From: an uncultured Eubacteriales bacterium
GTDB lineage: Bacteria; Bacillota; Clostridia; Oscillospirales; Oscillospiraceae
Assembly: GCA_900546485.1 (NCBI GenBank)
Contig: URDK01000022.1
Location: 1-35,479, forward strand
Direction: 5' to 3'
DNA length: 35,479 bases
Shown here piece after piece: positions 16,744 to 25,181 of the stretch. Under the pieces are notes generated by a model. The model did no database searches. It saw only the letters and a list, made by a program, of their open reading frames with translations, and was not told where the DNA came from. Both the position numbers and the translations under genes were made by a program. Numbering within the stretch: the first letter of the stretch is position 1; the number at the start of each line of letters is the position of its first letter.

Positions 16744-17901
16744 ATGGAAAGAAAGCTCCCGTTCCAGTGGCAGCACAACGAGTTCAGAGAGGCCTTCGGC
16801 GCCTTCCTCGACAAAGAGGCGGTCCCCTACTACGACGAGTGGTGCAACAATCACTGCGTCCCCCATTCCTACTTTGAGAAAATGGGCCAGGCGGGCTTCA
16901 TGGCCATGTGGGTGGACAAGAAGTACGGCGGCGCGGGCTGCACCGGCGACTTCCTGTACACCGTAATAAAGGCCGAGGAGTACTCCAAGCGCGGTCTCAA
17001 CTGCATCTTTTCCCGCCTCTCCGGCGACGTCGTCGCCCCTTACATAGCTGAGAACGGCACCGAGGAGCAGCGCCAAAAGTGGCTGCCGAAGATAGTCCGC
17101 GGCGAGACCGTCATGGCCGTGTGCATGACCGAGCCCGATTTCGGCTCCGACCTTGCCCACATCCAGTGCAGCGCCGTCGACATGGGCGACCACTATCTCG
17201 TCAACGGCTGCAAGACCTTCATCTCCAACGGTATGGTCGCCGACCTCTTCGTGGTCGCCGTCCGAACCAATCCGAATGCAGAGAAGGCCCACAAGGGCAT
17301 CAGCCTCCTGCTCATCGAGGCCGACTCCGAGGGTCTGACCAGACAGCTCATCCCGAAAATCGGCCTGCAGGCTCAGGACACCGCCCAGATCTTCTTCGAC
17401 AACGTCAAGGTCCCCAAGTCCAACCTCATCGGCGAGGAGAACCGCGGCTTTTACGTCCTGATGCAGCACCTCGAGGCCGAGCGAATCATGGCCGCCTACG
17501 GCTCCATCGGCACTGTTGAGCACACCCTCGCGCTCACCAAGGAATACGTCAAGCAGAGGATACTCTTCGGCAAGCCGCTCTCCTCCTTCCAGAACACGCA
17601 GTACAAGCTGGCTCAGCTGAATACCGAGTACAACCTCGCGCTCAACTACCTTGACTGTGTCCTGCTCGACTACATGGCAGGCAAGAAGGATATCAACACC
17701 GACTGCTCCATGATAAAGTACTACACCTCCGAGCTGGCCTTCCGCGCCGCGGACGTGTGCGTGCAGCTCTTCGGCGGCTACGGCATCTGCACCGAAGTGC
17801 CCATTTCCAGGCAGTTCTGCGACACCCGTATCATGCGCTTCATGGGCGGCACCACCGAGACCCAGATGGGCGTCGTCGCCGGCGGCCTCGGGATCAAATA
17901 A
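16744..17901 (+). CDS. Acyl-CoA dehydrogenase family flavoprotein
   Basis: FAD enzyme interconverting an acyl-CoA and its 2,3-enoyl-CoA with the co-encoded ETF. 385 residues, normal. Motifs: MTEPDFGSD (128-136), VNGCKTFISNG (153-163), QRILFGKPL (271-279) and LFGGYGICTE (342-351). At the usual catalytic-Glu loop (YEGT in medium-chain enzymes) the sequence is RFMGGTTETQ, with Gly368. Instead Glu246 in LEAERIM sits on helix G, as in isovaleryl- and long-chain dehydrogenases, and is the likely base. This suggests a branched or otherwise bulky acyl group. In this operon it may run as an enoyl-CoA reductase, like CaiA. Confidence 0.93.
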   Translation: MERKLPFQWQHNEFREAFGAFLDKEAVPYYDEWCNNHCVPHSYFEKMGQAGFMAMWVDKKYGGAGCTGDFLYTVIKAEEYSKRGLNCIFSRLSGDVVAPYIAENGTEEQRQKWLPKIVRGETVMAVCMTEPDFGSDLAHIQCSAVDMGDHYLVNGCKTFISNGMVADLFVVAVRTNPNAEKAHKGISLLLIEADSEGLTRQLIPKIGLQAQDTAQIFFDNVKVPKSNLIGEENRGFYVLMQHLEAERIMAAYGSIGTVEHTLALTKEYVKQRILFGKPLSSFQNTQYKLAQLNTEYNLALNYLDCVLLDYMAGKKDINTDCSMIKYYTSELAFRAADVCVQLFGGYGICTEVPISRQFCDTRIMRFMGGTTETQMGVVAGGLGIK

Positions 17902-17934
17902 TATTCCTTAAACCTTAAAAGAGTGGGGTTCCCT

Positions 17935-19353
17935 ATGGAAAACAAGAAAATTCTTACGCTTTTCAGCACGAAACAGTTCATATTCTTCATTCTCGGCATC
18001 GCTGCCGCCGTCTTGTTCTTTGTTATGACCCCGTTTGAGGGTCTCTCCGTCGAGGGCATGAAGGTGCTCGGCCTCTTCCTGCTGGCAATATTCTGGTGGA
18101 TGGGCTCCGTCTTCCCCGACTACGTCACCGCCTTCTGGATGATGGCGCTCATGATAGCCACCAAGGCAACTGCGCTCGGCACCGTGTTCTCCGCCTTCTC
18201 CGGCAGCGTCATCTGGATAGTCATCCCGGTGCTCGCCGTCGGCGCGGCTCTTAGCAAGACCGGACTGCTCAAGCGCATAGTCCTCTTCATCCTCAGCAAG
18301 TTCAAGGCCTCCTTCAAGAGCCAGTCCCTGGGCTTCATCATCGCCGGCAACATCGTCGATGCCCTAATCCCCAGCGCCACGGCCAAGGTCGCCATCGCGG
18401 CGCCCCTCGCCAAGACTTACAGCGAGACCATGGGCTATGAGCCCAACAGCAAGCCCGCCGCCGGTCTGTTCTCCTCCATGTGGATGGGCTTCGGCGCCAA
18501 CGGTCCCTTCTTCCTGACCGGTTCGACCATGTGCTTCACCATGATCGGCCTGCTGCCCGAGGGCTATCAGGAAGGCTTCGATTTCCTCACCTGGCTGGGC
18601 GTGGCCTGGCCCTGGGGTCTCGCCCTGCTCATCCTCTCCTACGTCGGCGTGCGCATCTTCTACACCCCGAAGAACGACGTCACCGTCTCCGCCGAAGTCA
18701 TCCACGCCCAGCGTGAGGCCCTCGGCAAGATGAAGCGCAACGAGAAGATCGCCGCCTTCGTGCTGATCATCTGCCTCGTCCTCTGGGTCACCGAGAGCTG
18801 GCACGGCATCTCCAGCGCCGTCGTCGCCCTCATCGGCATGTGCATCCTGCTGAGCACCGGCGTGCTCGACCGCAAGGACTTCCGCAGCAGCATCGCCTGG
18901 GAGAGCGTCATCTTCATCGGCTGCTCCACCGGTCTCGGCAGCGTCTTCTCCGGCGCCGGCATCACCGACTGGGTCAGCACCACCTTCGCGCCCTATCTGG
19001 AGCCCGTGTTCTCCAACGTGTTCATCATGATCGTCGTCTGCGTCCTCGTCATCACGGTCGTCCGTTTTGCCTTCGTGTCCCAGACCGCGCTCATGACCAT
19101 CTTCACCGTGGCCTGCGCCCCCTTCGCCATCGCCGCCGGCATGCATCCCTTCATCCCCGGCTTCATCGCGCTCGTCACCGTGAACGTCTACAACGCTTCC
19201 TACAACAACGGCACCTACATCACCGCCATGGCCGCCGCCGACGGCATGGTGCAGTATGGTCCCACCAGCAAGATGTCCTGGGTCTACACCCTCGCCTGCA
19301 TAGTAGGCTGCATCTGCTGCGTGCCCATGTGGAAGGTCTTCGGTCTCATGTGA
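17935..19353 (+). CDS. DASS/SLC13-like sodium:carboxylate symporter
   Basis: Polytopic inner-membrane transporter of the ArsB/NhaD-DASS type, about 472 residues with roughly a dozen hydrophobic segments. Hairpin-loop motifs are VDALIPSATAKVAIAAP in the first half and YNNGTYITAMAA in the second, the places where sodium and the carboxylate bind in this family. ATG 17935 follows AGAGTGGGG; the in-frame GTG at 17923 lies within that site. It is placed after the acyl-CoA dehydrogenase gene and before a likely terminator, and probably imports the organic acid handled by the operon. Substrate unknown. Confidence 0.87.
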   Translation: MENKKILTLFSTKQFIFFILGIAAAVLFFVMTPFEGLSVEGMKVLGLFLLAIFWWMGSVFPDYVTAFWMMALMIATKATALGTVFSAFSGSVIWIVIPVLAVGAALSKTGLLKRIVLFILSKFKASFKSQSLGFIIAGNIVDALIPSATAKVAIAAPLAKTYSETMGYEPNSKPAAGLFSSMWMGFGANGPFFLTGSTMCFTMIGLLPEGYQEGFDFLTWLGVAWPWGLALLILSYVGVRIFYTPKNDVTVSAEVIHAQREALGKMKRNEKIAAFVLIICLVLWVTESWHGISSAVVALIGMCILLSTGVLDRKDFRSSIAWESVIFIGCSTGLGSVFSGAGITDWVSTTFAPYLEPVFSNVFIMIVVCVLVITVVRFAFVSQTALMTIFTVACAPFAIAAGMHPFIPGFIALVTVNVYNASYNNGTYITAMAAADGMVQYGPTSKMSWVYTLACIVGCICCVPMWKVFGLM

Positions 19354-19362
19354 GTCCGCTCA

Positions 19363-19408
19363 CCGCAGGCGATAACGGCCCCTCGCACCGGGCCGTTATC
19401 GTTTGCGG
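19363..19408 (+). terminator. Internal hairpin after the DASS transporter gene
   Basis: CGATAACGGCCC (19370-19381) pairs perfectly with GGGCCGTTATCG (19390-19401), extended by CCGCA/TGCGG outside. Only TTT follows, so it may be a partial terminator that lowers expression of the downstream four genes rather than a full stop. Confidence 0.55.
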
Positions 19409-19487
19409 CTGATAGTTAAGAAAATGCCAATTTCTTATAGTTCGCCCGACCCTAAATGAATTAAAACTATACAGGGGGAAAATGTAA

Positions 19488-20918
19488 ATGGTAGAGCTCA
19501 TTTTGGTAATCGGCTACATAATCGTGACCACCGCCATCGGCTGGATACTCAGCACCCGCGCCAAGGCGCGCAACGACATAAACTCCTTCTTCGTAGGCAA
19601 AAAAGAACTCAGCGCGGTTCTCGTCTGCTTCATCATGTTCGGTGAGATGATAGCGGGCTCGAGCACCGTAGGCAGCGCCCAGACCGCCTTCAATCTCGGC
19701 CTGTCGTCCGCCTGGACGAACTGGGGCCAGTCTCTCGGCGTCTTCGTCTTCGTCTTCACCGTCAGCAAGCTGTACCGCGTCGCGGGCTATCACGGCGCTT
19801 ACTCCGTGCCCGAGGCCTTTGAGTTCCGCTTCGATTCCCGCCGCTGCCGCATGGTCGTCATGGTCATCGTCCTCGTCGTCTACGGCATCCTCTTCGCCAT
19901 GCAGCCGAAGGCCGCGGCCAACATCCTCGCTCCCATGATAAACGTCGACGTCACTGTCATGACCTGGGTCATGGGCATCATCTTCGTTCTCCAGGCCCTC
20001 GTCGGTCTCAAGGGCATCGCTGCCATGAACGTCGTGCACTCCTCCATCCTCTACATCGGCTGCGTCGTCGTCGGCATACTCGCCTGGAACCACGTTGGCA
20101 GCCTCGACCTCGTGCGCGAGACCCTCGGCGGTTCCTACCTCAGCGTGACCCAGCCCAGCGTCAGCTCCGTCATCGGCAACGCCGCCGGCGGCCTCTTCGC
20201 CTTCATCCTTTCCACCTCCCTCGTCGCCAACATCTACAGCGCGAAGAGCAAGAAGACCGCCAACACCGGCGTCATTGCCGCTGCTATCCTGGTCATCATC
20301 TTTGCCTTCTTCCCCGCCCTCATCGGCATCTTCGGCAAGATCATGTACCCCGACGCCGAGGCCGGCACCATCTTCTACACCGTAGCCGACACCTTCGGCC
20401 CCGCCGTCGGCGCCCTGGCCAGCATGGCCATCATCGCCGCCGTGTTCTCCACGGCTCCGGCCTTCCTGCTGACGCTCTCCACCACCCTGACCCGCGACTT
20501 CTACCTCGCCGTTCTCAATAAGAACGCCACCGACAAGCAGCAGCTGCGCTTCTCCAAGTGGGCCATCGTCGGCATCGGCGTCATCGCCACCTTCCTCGGC
20601 ATCTACGCCAACTCCATCCTCACCCAGGTCAACGGCGCCTTCCAGATCCGCGCCGTCGCCGGTATGGTGCTGGTAATAGCCGCCTACTGGAAGAAGGTCG
20701 ACAAGAACTCCGCCTTCTGGTCCATGCTCATCGGCGGCATCATCGCCGCGGTGTGGCACTTCGCCGGTCAGCCCTTCGGCATAGTCCCCTTCTGGCCCGG
20801 CTGCGGCTCCGGCCTCGTCATCCTCATTGTGATGACCGCCCTCAACGGCAAGAAGGTCTCCGACGACTATGCGCGCTACAAGGCGCTCATGGACGCCGTC
20901 CCCGCAAACGAACTGTAA
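19488..20918 (+). CDS. Sodium:solute symporter family (SSS/PutP-like) transporter
   Basis: Polytopic membrane protein of 476 residues with about 13 hydrophobic segments. The N-terminal pattern NDINSFFVGKKELSAV and GEMIAGSSTVGSAQTAFNLG is typical of SSS transporters (proline, pantothenate, short carboxylates). Other family features are FSTAPAFLLTLSTTLTRDFY and a cytoplasmic KSKKT loop. ATG follows CAGGGGGAAAATGTAA. It is a second sodium-driven importer, unrelated in fold family to the one just before it, in the same operon. It could bring in another substrate or a co-substrate such as an acyl acceptor. Substrate unknown. Confidence 0.9.
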   Translation: MVELILVIGYIIVTTAIGWILSTRAKARNDINSFFVGKKELSAVLVCFIMFGEMIAGSSTVGSAQTAFNLGLSSAWTNWGQSLGVFVFVFTVSKLYRVAGYHGAYSVPEAFEFRFDSRRCRMVVMVIVLVVYGILFAMQPKAAANILAPMINVDVTVMTWVMGIIFVLQALVGLKGIAAMNVVHSSILYIGCVVVGILAWNHVGSLDLVRETLGGSYLSVTQPSVSSVIGNAAGGLFAFILSTSLVANIYSAKSKKTANTGVIAAAILVIIFAFFPALIGIFGKIMYPDAEAGTIFYTVADTFGPAVGALASMAIIAAVFSTAPAFLLTLSTTLTRDFYLAVLNKNATDKQQLRFSKWAIVGIGVIATFLGIYANSILTQVNGAFQIRAVAGMVLVIAAYWKKVDKNSAFWSMLIGGIIAAVWHFAGQPFGIVPFWPGCGSGLVILIVMTALNGKKVSDDYARYKALMDAVPANEL

Positions 20919-20989
20919 ACCGCTTCGCAGCATTATCCGGCCGGCCGGGCCCCGTCACGGCCGCCGGCTCATGACAAGAGGTATTTAAA

Positions 20990-22549
20990 ATGTTTCAATT
21001 TGAACACTTCCTCATCCGCAACGCGCAGATGTATCCCGACAGGCTCGCCTTTGTCTACAAGGACAAGTCCTACACCTGGTCGGAGCTCAATCGGGCGGTG
21101 AACCGCCTCGCCAATTCCTTCACCTCCATCGGTCTCGGCAAGGGCGACCGCGTCGCCTACATGTTCGGCAACTGCGCAGAGGTCATACTCGTATTCCTCG
21201 CCACGCAGAAGATAGGCGCTACGGCCATGCCGATAAACACCCACTTTCTCTCCGGCGAGATATCCAGGATCATGGACGTGGTGGACTGCAAGGCCGTCGC
21301 TTATGAGGCCAGGTTCTCCGACACCATCCACGCGGCGCAGGAGCTCTACGGCAGGCTCCGCCACATGATAGTTCTCGGTGAGCCACGAGCCGACGAGCTC
21401 GACCTCACGACGCTCATAAACGGCGCCGACGACCGCGAGGCCCAGGTAGACCTCGGCGCCGACGACGAGTCCGTCATCATCCTCACAAGCGGTACCACCG
21501 GCACCTCCAAGGCCGTGCTCAGAACGCAGAGCATGATGCGCGAATACGGCCTCATGCTGGCCATAGAAAACGACAACAGCCACCGCCCCGAGGTGGCACT
21601 CACGCATTGCCCCTTCTTCCACACCGCCTGCCTGAGCATACTCGTGAAGATGCTCGCGCTCTGCGGTACCTTCGTACTGGTGGACAAGGTCGACCCCGAG
21701 TTCATTTTCGACCAGATAGAGAAATACCATGTCACCATGATGCTCATGGTGCCTCCGCTGCTCTATATGCGCCTTTACGACTCCGGGCTCTGGAAGAACT
21801 ACGACCTCAGCTCCCTGCGCGAGGCCCAGTTTACGGGCGGCAAGTGCAGCATGGACTATGTACACAAGATCTTCACCATGTTCCCCAACTGCAAGCTGCG
21901 TCCGTCCTATGGCTCCACCGAGATCTGCGCCTCGTGCAGCGCCGTGCTCTCCCGCGAGGAGTTCGAGCGCAGGCCCGAGCTCTGCAAGACCGTGGGCCGC
22001 ATAAACGCCAACTGCGAGATGAGGCTGGTGGACAACGACGGCAACGACGTGCCCGTCGGCGAGGTGGGCGAGGGCCTTGTGCGCTCCCCCGCCGTGTTCC
22101 GCGGCTACATAAAGAACGAAGAGCTCAACGCGCGCGTACTGCGCGACGGCTGGTTCCACACAGAAGACCTCCTGAAGCGCGACGAGGAGGGCTTCTACTA
22201 CCTCGTGGACCGCAAGAAGGACATGATAAAGACCGGCGGTGAGAACGTCTACGCCCAGGAGGTCGAGGACGTGCTCCGCAACCACCCGAGCATCTTCGAC
22301 TGCGCACTCATAGGCGTGGACGACGAACGCTTCGGCGAGGCCGTCGCCGCGGCCATCATCCTGAACCCCGGCTGCGCCCTCTCCGACGCCGAGCTCATCG
22401 CCTACTGCCGCCAGAACCTGCCCAGCTACAAAAAGCCGCGCTATGTGGCCTTCGTCGACGAGCTGCCGCACAACGTCACCGGCAAAATTCAAAAGAGCGT
22501 GCTGCGCGAAAACGCCGACAAGCTGTTCCGCCCCGTGGAAGGGCTCTGA
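20990..22549 (+). CDS. AMP-forming acyl-CoA synthetase (CaiC-like)
   Basis: Activates a carboxylate to its acyl-CoA via an acyl-adenylate. 519 residues, standard. Motifs: P-loop-like TSGTTGTSK (166-174), YGSTEI (308-313), GWFHTEDL (387-394), DRKKDMIKTGGENV (407-420) and the C-terminal catalytic Lys499 in NVTGKI. ATG 20990 follows AAGAGG. With the CaiB-like gene downstream this recalls caiC/caiB of the carnitine operon, but caiD (crotonase) and a betaine transporter are absent. It probably primes the CoA cycle that the CoA-transferases then maintain. Confidence 0.93.
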   Translation: MFQFEHFLIRNAQMYPDRLAFVYKDKSYTWSELNRAVNRLANSFTSIGLGKGDRVAYMFGNCAEVILVFLATQKIGATAMPINTHFLSGEISRIMDVVDCKAVAYEARFSDTIHAAQELYGRLRHMIVLGEPRADELDLTTLINGADDREAQVDLGADDESVIILTSGTTGTSKAVLRTQSMMREYGLMLAIENDNSHRPEVALTHCPFFHTACLSILVKMLALCGTFVLVDKVDPEFIFDQIEKYHVTMMLMVPPLLYMRLYDSGLWKNYDLSSLREAQFTGGKCSMDYVHKIFTMFPNCKLRPSYGSTEICASCSAVLSREEFERRPELCKTVGRINANCEMRLVDNDGNDVPVGEVGEGLVRSPAVFRGYIKNEELNARVLRDGWFHTEDLLKRDEEGFYYLVDRKKDMIKTGGENVYAQEVEDVLRNHPSIFDCALIGVDDERFGEAVAAAIILNPGCALSDAELIAYCRQNLPSYKKPRYVAFVDELPHNVTGKIQKSVLRENADKLFRPVEGL

Positions 22550-22573
22550 TAGTCGATACTTTTCACTCCTTTT

Positions 22574-22608
22574 ATGTGCTCAACAGGCCTTGGGCCTGTT
22601 GAGCACAT
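22574..22608 (+). other. Perfect 16-bp hairpin between ligase and third CoA-transferase
   Basis: ATGTGCTCAACAGGCC (22574-22589), 3-base loop, then its exact complement (22593-22608). No T-run follows directly, so an RNA-processing or stabilising hairpin, or a leaky terminator, is more likely than a full terminator. Confidence 0.6.
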
Positions 22609-22645
22609 TCCGTATGCACAGACATTTTTCTCACTGGAGGATGCA

Positions 22646-23905
22646 ATGTCAGGAAGGAAATTCATCATACCCGAGTTTGGCCCGCTCGCAGGCATGCGCG
22701 TGATCGGCGCGGGCTCGCTCATCGCAATGCCCTTCGCCGCCAGCATGCTGGCCGAATTCGGCGCGGAGGTCATACAGATAGAGCGCCCCTCGGTGGGCGA
22801 CACATATCGGACCTTCGGTTCCCTAACCGAGAGCGCGGACGGCACCAGGGTCGGCGCCGCGTGGATACAGGAGGCCAGAAACCGGCTCTCCATGACCCTT
22901 GAGCTCAGTCCCGGGAGCCGCGACGCCCAGGAGATCTTTCTCGGCCTCATCCGCGAGAGCGACGTGTTCATAGAGAATATGGTCTGGCTCGGCAAGCTCG
23001 GCATACATGACGACGAGCTCCTGCGCGTGAATCCCGCGCTAGTCATCGTACACATCTCCGGCTTCGGCCACAGGGAGTTCGGCGGCGTGCCCGAGATCTG
23101 CGAGCAGGCGTCCTACGACATGATAGGCCAGGCCTTCTCCGGCTACGCTATGCTCAACGGCTGGCCTGACAGGCCGCCGCTCCTGACCGCTCCCGCGCTA
23201 AGCGACTACGTGACGGCCCTTTTCTCCCTCTTCGGCCTGCTGACAGCCTACATGGACGCGCAGAAGACCGGCAGAGGGCAAGTGGTGGACGTCGCCCAGT
23301 TCGAGGCCCAGGCCAAGATAATGCGCGAGGCCTTCACTCGCCGTTCCCTGGGTCTGGGCGACGTTGAGCGCAGCGGAAACAGGTCCACCTCTGCGCAGCC
23401 CTGGGACGTCTTTTTGAGCCGCGACGGCCGGTATATGAGCCTCGGCGCTGTCGGCAAGGCCGTTTACACGCGCTTCCTTGGCGCCATGGGCTTTGACGGG
23501 AAGCGCTTTCCCTACGAGGAGGTCGCCGCGACCTCTGAGGCGATAAACTCCCCCGGAGGCCTTGAGCTGGACGCCGAGATAAAGCGCTGGTTCTCCGAGC
23601 ACGACGCCGATGAGATAGAGGACGTGATGCGGCGCGCCAAGGTGCCCTGCTCGCGCATAAACACCGTGGCCGAGTGCATGGAGCACCCGCACTTTCGCTC
23701 AAGGGACGACTTCGTAACGTACACGGACCAGACGCTGGACAGGGAGGTCTGCGCCTTCGGCGTATTTCCCAAGCTGAGCGCCACACCTGGCCGCATATGG
23801 CGCGGCGCGCCCACGCTGGGTCAGGACACGGATGAGATACTTCGCCGCATTCTGGGCCGCAGCGAGGCCGACATAGCCCGCCTGCACGCCGAGGGCGTCG
23901 TCTGA
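22646..23905 (+). CDS. Class III CoA-transferase (CaiB-like), third copy
   Basis: CoA-transferase of 419 residues. Its start resembles E. coli CaiB (L-carnitine CoA-transferase): IPEFGPLAGMRVIGAG against MPKFGPLAGLRVVFSG, more closely than the two other copies do. Catalytic Asp187 lies in ALSDYVTAL; GRGQVVDVAQFEAQ follows, and the C-terminus is LGQDTDEILRRILG with a terminal HAEGVV. I start at ATG 22646, five bases after GGAGG; the frame extends upstream to 22574 but only across a hairpin. Last gene before a strong terminator. The substrate may be a betaine-like or other unsaturated acid, but this cannot be read from sequence. Confidence 0.93.
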   Translation: MSGRKFIIPEFGPLAGMRVIGAGSLIAMPFAASMLAEFGAEVIQIERPSVGDTYRTFGSLTESADGTRVGAAWIQEARNRLSMTLELSPGSRDAQEIFLGLIRESDVFIENMVWLGKLGIHDDELLRVNPALVIVHISGFGHREFGGVPEICEQASYDMIGQAFSGYAMLNGWPDRPPLLTAPALSDYVTALFSLFGLLTAYMDAQKTGRGQVVDVAQFEAQAKIMREAFTRRSLGLGDVERSGNRSTSAQPWDVFLSRDGRYMSLGAVGKAVYTRFLGAMGFDGKRFPYEEVAATSEAINSPGGLELDAEIKRWFSEHDADEIEDVMRRAKVPCSRINTVAECMEHPHFRSRDDFVTYTDQTLDREVCAFGVFPKLSATPGRIWRGAPTLGQDTDEILRRILGRSEADIARLHAEGVV

Positions 23906-23913
23906 GTGCAAAT

Positions 23914-23949
23914 AAAGGGACGGTATCCGTCTGGATACCGTCCCTTTTT
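23914..23949 (+). terminator. Strong intrinsic terminator of the CoA operon
   Basis: AAAGGGACGGTATCC (23914-23928), 4-base loop and the exact complement (23933-23947), with TTTTT at the end of the stem. It can also serve queT read from the other side. Confidence 0.93.
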
Positions 23950-23959
23950 CACTTTGTCC

Positions 23960-24487
23960 TTATCTGTTGTTCAGCTCGTCCATGGCCTTTGAAAAAGCCG
24001 TGGACCTCGGGAGGAGCTTCAAAAGCGGCAAACCGATCACGTACATCACCAGCGCCTCCTCCACGGCTATCTGGAGGGAGTTGAGCGGCAGGGCGGCCCA
24101 GAATGCACCGGTGCTGTAAGCTATCACGCCGCCGACGATGGGGCCGTTCCAGACAACTGGCATGAAGCATACGGCGATGGCCCTGCCCAGACCGAGCGGC
24201 TGCTTGCGGCCCTTGGCTATCGCAGCCATGCACAGGGAAGCGCCCAGCGTCGCCAGGGAGCCGAAGACGATGTCCGGTATACCGTAGCCGCCCGCAAGAT
24301 TTGCGATGGCACAGCCGGCCCAGAGGCCCCAAGCGGTGAAGGGCACGAAGGCCGGAAGTATGCAAAGCGCCTCCGACACGCGGAACTGCACGAGACCGAA
24401 GCTTATCGGTGCAAGCAGCAAGGTCAATGCGGCATAGGCCGCGCCGACCACCGCGGCGGAAGCGAGTTTACGGGTACTGATTTTCAT
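23960..24487 (-). CDS. queT: QueT family queuosine-precursor transporter (ECF S-component)
   Basis: Integral membrane protein, 175 residues with about five or six hydrophobic helices; the family-typical VQFRVSEALCILP lies at about residues 33-45. QueT proteins are substrate-capture subunits for queuosine precursors (preQ1, preQ0 or queuine) that work with a shared ECF energising module not present here. Next to it in the same orientation lies queH, the enzyme of the final step of queuosine synthesis, which supports the assignment. ATG 24487 follows GGAAGGATG. Confidence 0.88.
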   Translation of the reverse strand: MKISTRKLASAAVVGAAYAALTLLLAPISFGLVQFRVSEALCILPAFVPFTAWGLWAGCAIANLAGGYGIPDIVFGSLATLGASLCMAAIAKGRKQPLGLGRAIAVCFMPVVWNGPIVGGVIAYSTGAFWAALPLNSLQIAVEEALVMYVIGLPLLKLLPRSTAFSKAMDELNNR

Positions 24488-24513
24488 TTTTAGTTCATCC
24501 TTCCCATTTTGAT

Positions 24514-24551
24514 TTAGGTCTTTATAACCCGGCGGGGTGTGGAAACCCGCC
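24514..24551 (-). promoter_or_regulatory. Structured leader of queT, weak preQ1-riboswitch candidate
   Basis: On the minus strand GGCGGG (24551-24546) and CCCGCC (24536-24531) form a 6-bp stem with a 9-base loop TTTCCACAC, followed by an A-rich tail ending ATAAAGACCTAA. queT genes often carry preQ1-I riboswitches with this stem plus A-rich tail, but the loop lacks the usual TAG partner for the tail, so the identity is doubtful. Confidence 0.22.
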
Positions 24552-24562
24552 CAGTCACCGAT

Positions 24563-25156
24563 TCAATTCCCCGCTTTTGAGTACAGGCAGCCGCAGTAAT
24601 CCTGGCGGTAGAGCCCGTATTCGCGGGAGAGCTCAATGCTCCTCTTGTAGCCCTCGCGCTTCTTGAAATCCGAGGGCAGCCAGCGGACACCATATTTCTC
24701 CGCCAGCTCCATGCCGATTTGATTTATGCGCTCGGCATCCTTGTGCGGAGAGACGCTCAGTGTCGTGCAGAAGTACTCGTATCCCAGCTCGCGGGCCAGG
24801 CGCGCCGTCTCCTCCAGCCGGAGCCGGAAGCAGACCGTGCATCTCGCGCCGCCCTCGGGTTCGGCCTCAAGGCCCTGCACGGCGGCCTCGTAGCGCTCGC
24901 CCTGCCAGCCGTATTCTTGGAGCTTCACGTCCGGAAACTCCTCTAGGACTCGGCGCTGATTCTCAAGCCGGAGCTCATACTCCGCCTCGGGCTGTATGTT
25001 GGGGTCAAAGTACAAAAGTCCCAGCGAAAAATGCCGCGTAAGGTACTCGAGCACATAGGTCGAGCAGGGGCCGCAGCAGCTGTGCAGCAAAAGGCTCGGC
25101 CTTCTTTCGCCGAGCGCTTCAAGCTCCCTGTCCAGTTTTCGCTGATAGTTCTCCAT
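24563..25156 (-). CDS. queH: Epoxyqueuosine reductase QueH
   Basis: Reduces epoxyqueuosine to queuosine in tRNA, replacing the cobalamin enzyme QueG. 197 residues. The cysteine set of the family is visible: CCGPC (27-31), CTVC (106-109) and CGC (188-190), which bind a 4Fe-4S cluster and a second metal; TTLSVSPHKD (131-140) and YFDPNI are further family motifs. I chose ATG 25156 although the frame runs 137 codons further upstream, because that part has no family similarity and overlaps a divergent gene. A -10-like TATACT lies only eight bases before the ATG with no visible ribosome site, so the mRNA may be nearly leaderless. Confidence 0.92.
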   Translation of the reverse strand: MENYQRKLDRELEALGERRPSLLLHSCCGPCSTYVLEYLTRHFSLGLLYFDPNIQPEAEYELRLENQRRVLEEFPDVKLQEYGWQGERYEAAVQGLEAEPEGGARCTVCFRLRLEETARLARELGYEYFCTTLSVSPHKDAERINQIGMELAEKYGVRWLPSDFKKREGYKRSIELSREYGLYRQDYCGCLYSKAGN

Positions 25157-25181
25157 GCCACACAGTATACCACATTTGTTC

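Noticed and set aside
22574..22645. Upstream extension of third CoA-transferase
   Set aside because: It is only a translated hairpin; ATG 22646 has GGAGG five bases before it and matches CaiB starts.
15493..23905. Loss of the catalytic Asp in CoA-transferases 2 and 3
   Set aside because: I first took the Asp after GKGQ as catalytic. The real Asp169 equivalent lies upstream (TIADYFAG, ALSDYVTA) and is present in all three.
10370..23905. Calling the operon a carnitine (cai) or bile-acid (bai) operon
   Set aside because: Key genes caiD, caiE, a betaine transporter, baiE and baiA are absent, and the extra flavoenzyme and transporters fit neither.
24514..24551. Firm preQ1 riboswitch call upstream of queT
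   Set aside because: Stem and A-rich tail are present, but the loop bases needed for the pseudoknot are missing; kept only as a weak candidate.
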